A DNA stretch of 64,000 nt. It comes from Granulicella sp. S156 (GTDB lineage Bacteria; Acidobacteriota; Terriglobia; Terriglobales; Acidobacteriaceae). The notes under the pieces were generated by a model. That model searched no databases and had not been told where the DNA came from. It saw only the letters and a list, made by a program, of their open reading frames with translations. The stretch spans positions 90,033 through 154,032 of the forward strand of contig NZ_LMUH01000020.1 in NCBI RefSeq assembly GCF_009766105.1, written 5' to 3'. The position numbers were made by a program, and so were the translations under genes. Below are positions 27,036 through 35,173 of this stretch, in pieces. Each line of letters starts with the position of its first letter. Positions within the stretch are counted from its first letter, which is position 1.

Positions 27036-28823
27036 ATGGCTGACTACATCTATCTGCTGCAAACCCGATTGACAGGCGCACAACGACAAGCACTGACAAA
27101 GGTACGTGACGCCGCGCGTGCGCATGGCATGACCGTCTTTCTCGTTGGAGGGGCCGTTCGCGACCTCACCAGCGGTTCACCGATCCGCGATCTTGATGTC
27201 ACGGTTCAAGGAAATGCGCTAAAGCTAAGAAAAGACTTGCAGCATGCTGGCGGTACGCTAGTCGGCGAGTCCGACCTGATGCAGGCCCTTTACTTCACGT
27301 TTCCGGGGGGTATCCGTATTGAGGTCGGTTCGACTCTGTCCGTCTCCTTCCCGAAGCCAGGCAAGCCGGTGGTTAGGCCAGCCACCATTCTTGACGACCT
27401 GCGCCGCCGCGACTTTACCGCGAATGCCATGGCCATCTCACTGAATGAGGGGTCTTACGGTCTGTTGATGGATCCGCTCAACGGCGTCGCCGACATCGAT
27501 AACCGCGAGTTGCGGCTGGTATCCAACTACGGATTTATCGAAGACCCGGCCCGCATGATCCGGGCAGCCCGATTTGGCGCACGTCTGGGCTGGCACATGG
27601 AAGAGAAGACCCAGCAGCGTTACGACACGGGCAAGACCGAAGGCTATATCTCTGCCTTGGGCGACACCGAGCGCGGTTATGAGACGGAGGAGATCTTTCA
27701 CGAAGAGGACCCGCTCCGCGTGCTGCGCCGTTTGGAATCTGAGGGTTGGAACAAATTCCTGTTCCCGGCATGGACCTCGGCAAAGGCCAATGAGGCTGAA
27801 CTGAACCGCCTCCGCGATACCGTCGGCCAGCTCGAGTCGATGGGCATCCATCCTGATCCCTCGGCTGCATACTTCCCGTTGTTGACCGCAAAGCTTGCGC
27901 CCAAGGAAGTCGATGCTCTCAAAAAGAGCTTCGCGCGGCCGGGATTCGTCGAGCAGATCGCGGCGCTTGATGGGGAGACGAAGACTTTTGCCGCGCAGTT
28001 TACGAGCAAGGCTGCAGCTGCTCCGTCCGACGCCTGGAAGATGCTGCTATCTGCGGTGCCCGAACAGGTGCTGTGGCTGGCTCACACTGCCAAGGGTTCT
28101 TCGGTCCAGGCACGCTTCAAGGCTTTCTTTGAAGAATGGCCGCAAGCTCGTCAGCGCATTCCTTATCAGCTGATGCAGGAGATGCGCATTACTCCCGACC
28201 TGCCGGGCTACAATGACCTACTCGAGGAGCTCTTCTTTGCCATCATGGATGGCAAGCTCGACACCCCTGAGACGGCGAAGGCCTATCTGGAGCCGTTCTC
28301 TCCTCCAGCACCTCCGCCGCCGGTACATGTGCGCCGCCGCGCGGTAAAGCGCGAGACGAAGCCACCCAAGTCGCGCAGCAAGAAGGCGGCAGTCAGCTCG
28401 GATGATTCCGTCGATACAGAAGCTGAGACCACAGCCGTCGCTACAAAAGACTCGGCGGCTGTTCCGGCAAAGGGAAAGCCCCTGGCTCCGAAAGTCGAAG
28501 CTCCGAAGGCTGCAGCTGCCAAGGCTCCGAGCAAAGCTCCGGCGAAGAAGGTTGAAGCTAAAGCTGTCGTCGCTAAAAAAGCTGTCTCGAAGTCCGTTCC
28601 TGCTAAGAAAGCGGTCAAGACGGCTTCGAAGCCGGCCGCCAAGACCTCCAAGCCCAAACCGAAGGCCGTGAAAGCTCCTGCTAAGAAGGTGGTCAAAGCT
28701 CCAGTAAAGAAGGTCGCGCCGAAGAAGGCAGCCCCCAAGCCAAAAGCCAAGACTCCTGTGAAAGCCAAGGTTCCGGTGCGGAAGGCTCCTGCTAAGGCTG
28801 CGAAGAAAAAGTCTCGGCGCTAA
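27036..28823 (+). CDS. CCA-adding/poly(A) polymerase-type nucleotidyltransferase with histone-H1-like tail
   Basis: A 595-aa protein. The head has the class II nucleotidyltransferase signature VGGAVRDLTSGSPIRDLDV (residues ~32-50), RRRDFTANAMAI near 122 and the RNA-binding-helix motif EDPARMIRAARFGARLGW near 167. It should add nucleotides to RNA 3' ends (tRNA CCA or poly(A)). From about residue 418 the sequence becomes proline-, then Lys/Ala-rich, with repeated AKK, PKPKA and APAKKV words to the end (~175 residues), resembling eukaryotic histone H1 and bacterial H1-like tails. The tail is in frame and shows no break. The ATG at 27036 is chosen over 26967 because the following MADYIYLLQ begins the conserved part. 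Confidence 0.88.
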   Translation: MADYIYLLQTRLTGAQRQALTKVRDAARAHGMTVFLVGGAVRDLTSGSPIRDLDVTVQGNALKLRKDLQHAGGTLVGESDLMQALYFTFPGGIRIEVGSTLSVSFPKPGKPVVRPATILDDLRRRDFTANAMAISLNEGSYGLLMDPLNGVADIDNRELRLVSNYGFIEDPARMIRAARFGARLGWHMEEKTQQRYDTGKTEGYISALGDTERGYETEEIFHEEDPLRVLRRLESEGWNKFLFPAWTSAKANEAELNRLRDTVGQLESMGIHPDPSAAYFPLLTAKLAPKEVDALKKSFARPGFVEQIAALDGETKTFAAQFTSKAAAAPSDAWKMLLSAVPEQVLWLAHTAKGSSVQARFKAFFEEWPQARQRIPYQLMQEMRITPDLPGYNDLLEELFFAIMDGKLDTPETAKAYLEPFSPPAPPPPVHVRRRAVKRETKPPKSRSKKAAVSSDDSVDTEAETTAVATKDSAAVPAKGKPLAPKVEAPKAAAAKAPSKAPAKKVEAKAVVAKKAVSKSVPAKKAVKTASKPAAKTSKPKPKAVKAPAKKVVKAPVKKVAPKKAAPKPKAKTPVKAKVPVRKAPAKAAKKKSRR

Positions 28824-28913
28824 ACGAGTAGCTATCAAGGGAAAGACCGACAGGAGAATGCCTGCGGACATTTTTGTCTGCTGATCTCCGCTGCACCGAT
28901 CCCGAGGCAGTGT

Positions 28914-29657
28914 CTATGCTGCCGAGTCCTGTACGTCCTCCAATAGTTTTTTCCCCTCCACCACCGCATTCAGCAAAATACGTGACGTAGCCTCCAGATG
29001 GGTTGTGAGCAGCTGCACCGCGAGTGCCGCATCGCGCGCAAGTGTCGCGGCTACGATGGCCCGGTGTTCCTCGTTTACGTTGCGTCCTGTGATCGCGAAC
29101 GGTACAGATAGCCGCCGGTAGCGTTCGCTCTGCGCGTAGAGAAGAGTGTGCAGATGAAGCAGCCAATGGCTATCGCACCCCTGCACGAGAGCGAGATGAA
29201 ACGCGGCATGTGCTTCAGCCCAGTCTTCGTTGGAGCGCGCAGGATCATCGGGAACTCGTTCGGGCGTCCGCTCCAGCCGGTGTGCTGCTGCGACCAGTTG
29301 AGTCTCCCAGTCCACATCGCCGTAGGAGATGGCGCGCGTGAGACAGAGGCTGTCGACCTCAATGCGCACCATCGTCAGATCCACGAGATCAGACGCCGAG
29401 ATGGGGGCTGCACGAAAGCCCCGCTGTGGTTCGGCTACCACCAGGCCTTCGGAAGTAAGGCGTGACAAAGCCTCGCGAATGGCTCCCAGGCTCACTGAAA
29501 ACCGCTCGCAGAGCTCGTTGATCTTCAACTTTTTCCCTGGCAGAATGCGGCAAGCGAGCAGATCGGCGCGCAAGCCCTCATAGGCTCCCTGGGTCATGTT
29601 CGCGGACAACCCTTTGCTCATCAGTGCTTTTCCAATCCCAAGCTGCCCAGCTTTCAA
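28914..29657 (-). CDS. GntR-family regulator, FCD type
   Basis: A 247-aa regulator. The winged helix lies near residues 20-90 (LPGKKLKINELCERFSVSLGAIREALSRLTSEGLV), followed by an all-helical FCD ligand domain with the typical metal-binding histidine context (AHAAFHLALVQGC, EEHRAIVAA). It diverges from the FAH-family gene at 29807, so it very likely controls the three-gene catabolic operon in response to its substrate. Start alternatives at Met13 and Met21 exist; the HTH is intact in all. Confidence 0.88.
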   Translation of the reverse strand: MKAGQLGIGKALMSKGLSANMTQGAYEGLRADLLACRILPGKKLKINELCERFSVSLGAIREALSRLTSEGLVVAEPQRGFRAAPISASDLVDLTMVRIEVDSLCLTRAISYGDVDWETQLVAAAHRLERTPERVPDDPARSNEDWAEAHAAFHLALVQGCDSHWLLHLHTLLYAQSERYRRLSVPFAITGRNVNEEHRAIVAATLARDAALAVQLLTTHLEATSRILLNAVVEGKKLLEDVQDSAA

Positions 29658-29689
29658 ATACTCACCCTGCTAGGATACCCGCAATGCCT

Positions 29690-29735
29690 ATAAAATATAT
29701 TATCCGTTGACAAATATAAATTACTAAGCGATGTT
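29690..29735. promoter_or_regulatory. AT-rich divergent promoter/operator region
   Basis: The 150-base gap between the GntR gene and the FAH-family gene contains an AT-rich core: a run of TATAAAATATATTAT followed by TTGACA at 29717-29722 on the plus strand and TTGTCA on the minus strand. A TTGACA -35 is visible for the plus-strand operon but the matching -10 is poor. A GntR operator probably lies here; no clean palindrome was found. Confidence 0.4.
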
Positions 29736-29806
29736 GGAGGGAGCGGGGACATCGACGCCAACTCGATCACCTCCACCCCGCTGCCAAACAAAGAAAGGCG
29801 ACACTC

Positions 29807-30694
29807 ATGAGATTTGCTGCATTCAGCAGCGGAGAACAGGAAGGGCTGGCAGTTGCAGCTCCGAATGGAGACTTCCACGGCTTGTTGAGCGGAGACCCAG
29901 GTTTCCCAGGATCTCTGGATATTCTTGTCCGGAAGGGCAGCCACGCTCTCGATGAGGCAGCGGCTGTACTGGAGAAGGGACCTGTCGTCGATCTCGATCG
30001 GGTTACGCTAAACCCGCCACTGTCGGCTCCTGGAAAGATCATCTGCGTAGGACTTAACTACGTCGATCATTCGATTGAGAGCGGCTTCGTCGTTCCGGAC
30101 TATCCCACCATCTTCACGCGTTTTACGTCCAGCCTGATCGGAGCCGGTGCATCGATCATTCGTCCCACCGTCTCGACCCAGCTGGATTATGAAGGGGAGA
30201 TGGTTGCCGTCATCGGCGTTGGCGGACGACACATTGCCGAGCAGGATGCGCTGAACCATGTCATTGGCTATTCCATCTTCAACGATGCCTCCGTTCGCGA
30301 CTTTCAGAAAAAATCTCCGCAATGGACCATCGGAAAGAATTTCGACGATACCGGCGCGTTCGGCCCGTATCTGGTAACAGCCGATGAGCTTTCGCCCGGC
30401 GCGAAAGGATTGAGCCTCCAGACTCGCCTCAACGGTGTCGTCGTCCAGAATGGCTCGACGGATGACATGGTGTTCAGCGTGGCGCGGCTGATCTCGATTC
30501 TGAGCGAGGCGATCACACTCTCTCCCGGTGACATCCTTGTGACAGGCACCCCGTCCGGTGTTGGCGCAGCGAGAAAACCACCGCTGTTCATGAAGCATGG
30601 CGACGTGTGCGAGGTTGAGATCGAAGGAATCGGCATACTGCGCAATAAAATCGAAGACGAATGGTCCCCCCGCAGCGAAGCCAGCGCTGCATAA
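29807..30694 (+). CDS. Fumarylacetoacetate hydrolase-family enzyme
   Basis: A 295-aa FAH-fold enzyme. Metal-ligand motifs are QLDYEGEMVAVIG near residue 125 and FNDASVRDFQ near 157; the C-terminus has PGDILVTGTPSGVGAARKPP, a family hallmark. Members hydrolyse or decarboxylate acylpyruvates and related beta-diketo acids with Mg2+. It is first of a three-gene operon (permease and amidohydrolase follow), so it probably processes a product of the amidohydrolase reaction. GAAAGG precedes the ATG. Confidence 0.9.
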   Translation: MRFAAFSSGEQEGLAVAAPNGDFHGLLSGDPGFPGSLDILVRKGSHALDEAAAVLEKGPVVDLDRVTLNPPLSAPGKIICVGLNYVDHSIESGFVVPDYPTIFTRFTSSLIGAGASIIRPTVSTQLDYEGEMVAVIGVGGRHIAEQDALNHVIGYSIFNDASVRDFQKKSPQWTIGKNFDDTGAFGPYLVTADELSPGAKGLSLQTRLNGVVVQNGSTDDMVFSVARLISILSEAITLSPGDILVTGTPSGVGAARKPPLFMKHGDVCEVEIEGIGILRNKIEDEWSPRSEASAA

Positions 30695-30721
30695 ACGCCA
30701 ACCACCTAGTCAAGGGGCACT

Positions 30722-32155
30722 ATGTCGGTTAGTGAAACGGTATCTACCCTACAAGTCGGTGACGAGACGCGGCTCAGGCGCAATACTCTTTCCCTGAGCC
30801 ACATCGTGGCAACCACCCTTGCCGGCATCGCGCCTGCGATGAGCTTCTTCTTCGGCTTTGCGGTGATCGTGCAAGGAGCCGGACTTGCAGCGCCGCTGAC
30901 TATCCTTACCGCTATGGTGGGGATTCTGTTTCTAACCAACACCATCGCGCAGTTCTCCCAATTCATCCCCTCCGCGGGATCGTTCGTCACCTTTACCGGG
31001 AAGGCGTTTGGTCCTTCGATTGGCGCTGCTGTCTCGGTGTTCGTCATATTCGGCTATATCGTAGCCGCATCGACGATCGTCTCCGTTGCCGGCGTCTGGA
31101 TCTCCGAGACGCTGAGGCTCTTTCTTCACCTATCGGTCAACTGGGCCATTCTTACCGTGTCTCTATCGGCTGCAACGGGTTGGTTGGTCATGCGGGGCAT
31201 TGGTCTCTCAACGCGCTGGTCCGGCATTTTTTTCTACTTCGAGGCTGGCCTTCTGGTCTTGGGGAGCGTGCTTATGATGGTTGCCCATCCCCACTCCCTG
31301 ACCTTCGCGCCCTTCAGGCTTTCAAGCCTGACCGGAGGTCTCGCGGGTCTTGGAGCGGGATTCCCGCTGGCCATCTATCTCTTCATCGGTTGGGAGAACT
31401 CTGCCTCCCTCGCGGAAGAGACGGAGAACCCACGTCGCAACATTCCGCGGGCCTTGGTTACCGGTACATTGTCGATCGGCCTGTTTTATATCTTCCTCGC
31501 CTATGCAACAGCGGTCGGATTCAAAATGGATGCGCATGCCCTTGGCGCCTCGCAACTGCCCTTTATTGATGGGCTAAAAACGTCCGCGCCGGCCTTGCTG
31601 GCAGTGGCCTATCTCGCTGGTGTCACCAGTATTCTGGGTTCACTGATTGGCCTTGTGAACTCCCAGGCGCGTATTCTTTTCAACTCCGGCCGCGAAGGCC
31701 TGCTGCCAGAGTTTCTTGGCAAGATTCATCCGCGGCATCAGACGCCACATAGTGCGATGTGGGTGTTCCTCATCCTCGCTGTTGCTCTTATTCTCGGCTT
31801 TGGCTTATTGGGCGGAGTCGCACCCATGGAATATTTCGGCTTCGCCGGCACGCTCGGCATGATCCCGGTCATCCTCACCTACATGCTCACCAACCTCGCG
31901 CTTCCGGTCTACATCGTGCGGTATCGCCGGAGCGAACTCAATGTTGTTCGCCATATCGTTATGCCGATCGTCGGTACGCTGGTCATGTTGTTTCCGCTCT
32001 GGGGCTTTGTCCAGCCCGGCCAGGCGTGGCCTTTCAATGTCTTGCCCTGGATCGTATTGGGAGTTCTCGCGCTCTCCCTCATCTATGGCCTGGTGATCGC
32101 ACGGCTATCACCGGGCCTCGCACATCGTATCGGCGCTTATGTCGCAGATCAGTAA
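30722..32155 (+). CDS. APC-superfamily amino acid/amine permease
   Basis: A 477-aa integral membrane transporter with about 12-14 hydrophobic segments. The first is the APC-type LSHIVATTLAGIAPAMSFFFGFAV, and the middle carries the conserved FIGWENSASLAEETENPRRNIPRAL. It should import the substrate of the operon by cation symport or exchange. Start ATG with an AAGGGG site, 27 bases after the FAH-family gene. Confidence 0.9.
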   Translation: MSVSETVSTLQVGDETRLRRNTLSLSHIVATTLAGIAPAMSFFFGFAVIVQGAGLAAPLTILTAMVGILFLTNTIAQFSQFIPSAGSFVTFTGKAFGPSIGAAVSVFVIFGYIVAASTIVSVAGVWISETLRLFLHLSVNWAILTVSLSAATGWLVMRGIGLSTRWSGIFFYFEAGLLVLGSVLMMVAHPHSLTFAPFRLSSLTGGLAGLGAGFPLAIYLFIGWENSASLAEETENPRRNIPRALVTGTLSIGLFYIFLAYATAVGFKMDAHALGASQLPFIDGLKTSAPALLAVAYLAGVTSILGSLIGLVNSQARILFNSGREGLLPEFLGKIHPRHQTPHSAMWVFLILAVALILGFGLLGGVAPMEYFGFAGTLGMIPVILTYMLTNLALPVYIVRYRRSELNVVRHIVMPIVGTLVMLFPLWGFVQPGQAWPFNVLPWIVLGVLALSLIYGLVIARLSPGLAHRIGAYVADQ

Positions 32156-32188
32156 CGTCAATCATCACAGTCGCAGGAGGTACATAGT

Positions 32189-33469
32189 ATGAATCGAGTT
32201 CTTTTTCGCGGTGCCAGTGTATGGGATGGGAGCGGCGCTCCCGCATTTCTGGCAGACGTCCTTGTTGAAGGTTCCAGGATCAAGACCATCGCCCGCGCGC
32301 CTGAGCGGCTTGCCACAGATGGCGCTACCGTGATCGAAGCTCGCGGCAGAACGCTGATGCCAGGCCTCGTCGAAGGCCATGCGCACATCTCATTCGGCGG
32401 CGCTGTGAATGATTCCGATCTGGGGAACATCCCGCCGGAAGAGCATATGCTGCTGACGGCACGGAATGCGAAGACCCTGCTGGACCATGGCTTTACCAGC
32501 GCCTATAGCGCGGCTACCTCAAAGCTGCGGCTTGATGTCGTCATCCGCAATGCCGTCAATGCGGGAGAGTTTCCTGGCCCACGCATCCGCGCGGGAAGCC
32601 CGGAGATCACCGTCACCGGAGGCTTAGGCGACGAACGCAAAGCGCATATGTACTACGAAAGCTTTGGCATGATCGCCGACGGCGTCGAAGACATCAAGAA
32701 GGTCGTTCGCCTGTGTTGTCGTGAGGGAGTAGACAACATCAAGGTGAACATCTCAGGGGACGATCTCAGTCCAGCAGCGCATGGCGGCCTTACCGTGATG
32801 CGCGAAGACGAGATACAAATGGCCGTCGATGTGGCACGCGACTTCGGCAAGAAGGTGAACTGCCATGCGCGGTCGGCGGAATCCGTGAAGCGTGCCGTTC
32901 GCTGCGGCGTGGACGTGATCTATCACTGCGAGTCGGCGGACAAGGAAGCGATCGACCTGTTGGAGTCTGCGAAGGATAGGATCTTCGTGGGACCGGCGAT
33001 AGGGATTATCTACAGCACGCTCTATGAGGGCGAGAAGTTCGGCTTCCACCGCGACTCCGAAGTTGGCCGGCAGATGCAGCGCGTAATCGACACCACGGCG
33101 GAAGTTTATACGGAACTCCGCAAGCGGGGAGTGCGCATTCTCATCGGAGGCGACTATGGATTCGCGCAGTCACCGCAGGGCGACAATGCGCGAGACCTCA
33201 AGCATTTCGTCGATCTGCTCGGCTTCTCCCCCAACGAAGCTCTGCAGTGCGGCACGCGCATCGGTGGGCAGGTAATGGGCCTGGGCAAAGAGCTCGGTGA
33301 GGTGAAGGAAGGCTATATCGCCGATCTGCTTCTGCTCGATGGCGACCCGCTAAAGGATATCGATCTTGTGGTGCATACAAAAAACCTCCACGTGATCATG
33401 AAGGAAGGATCACTCTACAAGAACGACTCCGCTACAGCCGTCCTCGAGCATACGGTGGCAACCTCATAG
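32189..33469 (+). CDS. Amidohydrolase-family metal-dependent hydrolase
   Basis: A 426-aa TIM-barrel amidohydrolase. Metal-binding residues are visible in order: HxH in VEGHAHISFGG (residues ~62-64), a lysine strand DNIKVNISGDD near 190, histidines in NCHARS and IYHCES, and the aspartate in GGDYGFAQSP near 318. The C-terminus returns to the composite beta-sandwich (GEVKEGYIADLLLLDGDPL). This branch resembles imidazolonepropionase/prolidase-like enzymes; it probably opens a cyclic amide or cleaves an N-acyl amino acid taken up by the neighbouring permease. A strong AGGAGGT site precedes the ATG. Confidence 0.88.
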   Translation: MNRVLFRGASVWDGSGAPAFLADVLVEGSRIKTIARAPERLATDGATVIEARGRTLMPGLVEGHAHISFGGAVNDSDLGNIPPEEHMLLTARNAKTLLDHGFTSAYSAATSKLRLDVVIRNAVNAGEFPGPRIRAGSPEITVTGGLGDERKAHMYYESFGMIADGVEDIKKVVRLCCREGVDNIKVNISGDDLSPAAHGGLTVMREDEIQMAVDVARDFGKKVNCHARSAESVKRAVRCGVDVIYHCESADKEAIDLLESAKDRIFVGPAIGIIYSTLYEGEKFGFHRDSEVGRQMQRVIDTTAEVYTELRKRGVRILIGGDYGFAQSPQGDNARDLKHFVDLLGFSPNEALQCGTRIGGQVMGLGKELGEVKEGYIADLLLLDGDPLKDIDLVVHTKNLHVIMKEGSLYKNDSATAVLEHTVATS

Positions 33470-33510
33470 CAGAAGAGCCGGTGGCCTTACCAAAAGCTTT
33501 GACCAATACG

Positions 33511-33565
33511 GATGCCCTCTCAGGAGTCTGGCGCATAGACAGACTTCTGAAGGGGCATCTTTTTT
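33511..33565 (+). terminator. Rho-independent terminator of the catabolic operon
   Basis: Outer stem GATGCCC (33511-33517) with GGGCATC (33553-33559), continued by an inner stem TCAGGAGTCT/AGACTTCTGA (one G-T wobble), then TTTTTT (33560-33565). It lies 41 bases after the amidohydrolase stop and just before the left end of the transposon-like element. Confidence 0.88.
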
Positions 33566-33607
33566 GCAGCAGCTTACAGTGCTAGCCATAGAGTGTTTGT
33601 GAGGTGG

Positions 33608-33612
33608 TCCTA
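33608..33612. repeat. Target-site duplication, left copy (TCCTA)
   Basis: TCCTA lies directly outside the left terminal inverted repeat and is repeated exactly outside the right one (35211-35215). Tn3-family transposition produces 5-bp duplications. Confidence 0.9.
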
Positions 33613-33649
33613 GGGGGCACCACAACAAACGTCAAAAATCGTACGCTAA
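33613..33649 (+). repeat. Left terminal inverted repeat, Tn3 type
   Basis: Begins GGGGGCACCACAAC and continues AAACGTCAAAAATCGTACGC then TAA. It differs from the right repeat only at positions 5, 9 and 13. Confidence 0.92.
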
Positions 33650-33681
33650 CCCTTCGGTTGAACTGAGCACATCCCCGACAG

Positions 33682-33711
33682 TTGACAGCTGTAAGTCTAC
33701 ATATGTAGAGT
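33682..33711 (+). promoter_or_regulatory. Promoter of the padR operon, probably leaderless transcript
   Basis: TTGACA (33682-33687), an 18-base spacer and TAGAGT (33706-33711) place the likely transcription start at or within a base or two of the padR ATG (33719). There is no ribosome-binding site before that ATG. Together these suggest a leaderless mRNA. Confidence 0.6.
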
Positions 33712-33716
33712 TACAG
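33689..33716. promoter_or_regulatory. PadR operator palindrome
   Basis: A 28-bp palindrome with a single mismatched pair, centred on the perfect 14-bp core TCTACATATGTAGA (33696-33709). It covers the spacer and -10 region of the padR promoter, the place where an autoregulating PadR repressor would bind; PadR-type operators often contain ATGT...ACAT-like arms. Confidence 0.8.
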
Positions 33717-33718
33717 TT

Positions 33719-34024
33719 ATGAAGATACGCAAGTCACCACAGACGTTGATCGTCTTGAGTGGTTTTCTGGAAGATCCTCGGGGCTGGAAATACGGCTACG
33801 ACATCAGCCGGAACACCGGATTGAAGTCCGGCACCTTATATCCCATCCTGATGCGATTGGCGGACCATGGACTATTGCAAACGAGCTGGGAGATGGCAGA
33901 GACTGGCAAACCTCCTCGTCATCTCTACAAGCTCACAGAAGACGGTTTGCGCTATGCGCAAGAGCAGATAATTTCTCAGGGTGCTCCTGGGCGTGATCTG
34001 GGGTACAACGAGGTAATAGCCTAA
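33719..34024 (+). CDS. PadR-family transcriptional regulator (transposon cargo)
   Basis: A 101-aa short PadR protein: winged helix GWKYGYDISRNTGLKSGTLYPILMRLADHGLL and the wing TGKPPRHLYKLTEDG, with little beyond the DNA-binding core. It probably represses its own operon through the palindrome at 33689-33716 and responds to an inducer or to the partner membrane protein. Its stop overlaps the next start as TAATG. It lies wholly inside the Tn3-derived element. Confidence 0.9.
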   Translation: MKIRKSPQTLIVLSGFLEDPRGWKYGYDISRNTGLKSGTLYPILMRLADHGLLQTSWEMAETGKPPRHLYKLTEDGLRYAQEQIISQGAPGRDLGYNEVIA

Positions 34025-34722
34025 TGACCATTCTTCGACGGCTGGCTGTGAACACGCTAAGAACTGTGGTCTGGCTATCTTCACCCGCTACGCAGAGCTG
34101 GGCGAAGGCAATGCTAGCCGAACTGGATTCCATTAGCAGTGAGTGGAAAGCGTTCTTTTGGGCAATCGGAAGTGTACGAGTGCTCTTTGTACGCCAGACG
34201 ATTCGACCTGCAAGTCTTTCCGATATTCCTGCTGCGGCAAAGGTGCTTGCCGACAGAATGAATCAGAGAACTCGGTTAGGCTGCGTAATGGTTGTGGGGA
34301 TGGCGCTCTTCTTCGGGAGGTTTTTCCTACATGCACCAAATGCTCTGCAGCAAACAGGGTGCGCTCTGCTCGTTGTCGCTATGCTCTACATGCTGTTTCA
34401 GCTTGTGACCGGGAGGCCGAAGCACATCGCACCGAATGCGGACCTGGCCGCTCAAACCAACCTTTACAGGTCCGAGCTAAAGCGCGAGCGTGACTTTCAT
34501 CGCGGTCGTTCATTCTGGTCACGTCTAGCCGTCGTAATGCCTGGCTTTATCCTACTTTGCATCGGTGGCATGGTTGCTGACCCATCCGCAATTCGCAGCC
34601 AGACCATTCAGCTAGCGCTCTTTTTCTTCTTCGCCCTGCTCGCAATACCGAATAATTTGCGCTTTGCGAAACGGTATGCACATCAACTGCAGGAGCTAGA
34701 ACACCTGGAACTGAAAGGCTAG
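34024..34722 (+). CDS. Membrane protein, partner of PadR (transposon cargo)
   Basis: A 232-aa protein with an ~80-residue N-terminal soluble part and four predicted membrane segments: [52 protein letters not shown] and [15 protein letters not shown]. Charged residues ([16 protein letters not shown]) lie between the second and third segments. The family is unknown to me. It is coupled to padR by a one-base overlap. Similar PadR-membrane pairs are common in Acidobacteriota, but here the pair is inside a mobile element. Confidence 0.75.
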   Translation: MTILRRLAVNTLRTVVWLSSPATQSWAKAMLAELDSISSEWKAFFWAIGSVRVLFVRQTIRPASLSDIPAAAKVLADRMNQRTRLGCVMVVGMALFFGRFFLHAPNALQQTGCALLVVAMLYMLFQLVTGRPKHIAPNADLAAQTNLYRSELKRERDFHRGRSFWSRLAVVMPGFILLCIGGMVADPSAIRSQTIQLALFFFFALLAIPNNLRFAKRYAHQLQELEHLELKG

Positions 34723-34805
34723 CCACAGGAATACATCCCGGGTGTTGCGCAAACGATCATTTACGCAATGATCTCAGGGCAGGCTCAAAGCCCAACATTT
34801 CGAGT

Positions 34806-35163
34806 TGCAGGCGTGTCCAGGTTGGCCTCAACAAGGGCGAGGCGAGGGATGCGCTTGCCCGCGCGGTTTTCTTTAATCGCCAAGGCGACCTGCGCGACCG
34901 CAGCTTCGAGAACCAGCGCTATCGGGCGAGTGGACTCAATCTAATGGTCGCTGCCATCATCCTCTGGAACACGGTCTATCTGGAACGCGCTATTGCAGCC
35001 CTGAAAGGCCATGGGATTGCCATCGACGAGGCCCTGGCCCATCTCTCACCCATCGGCTGGGAGCACGTCCAACCTGATCGGTGACTACACCTGGCAGGCT
35101 ACAGGACGGCTCAGGAAAGGTGCCTTCAGACCGTTGCGACCCTTTGCAGCCTCCAACGAGTGA
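34806..35163 (+). pseudogene. tnpA: Tn3-family transposase, decayed 3' end
   Basis: From 34806 one frame reads [20 protein letters not shown], then [20 protein letters not shown], then [20 protein letters not shown] and ending SPIGWEHV. These are the conserved C-terminal blocks of Tn3-family TnpA. One extra base at about 35067-35071 shifts the frame. After it the sequence continues [24 protein letters not shown] to a TGA at 35161-35163, ten bases short of the right repeat. Upstream of 34806 the match is already disturbed, apparently by a small deletion. Well over 800 residues of the normal protein are absent, so it cannot work. Confidence 0.88.
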
Positions 35164-35173
35164 TCCGATTTCC

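Noticed and set aside
28218-28871. Long antisense frames over the Lys/Ala-rich tail, one Leu/Arg-rich and one hydrophobic
   Set aside because: Repetitive AAG/GCT codons produce long frames in all phases; the hydrophobic reading (Ala/Phe/Leu-rich) is a by-product of the same repeats, not a membrane protein.
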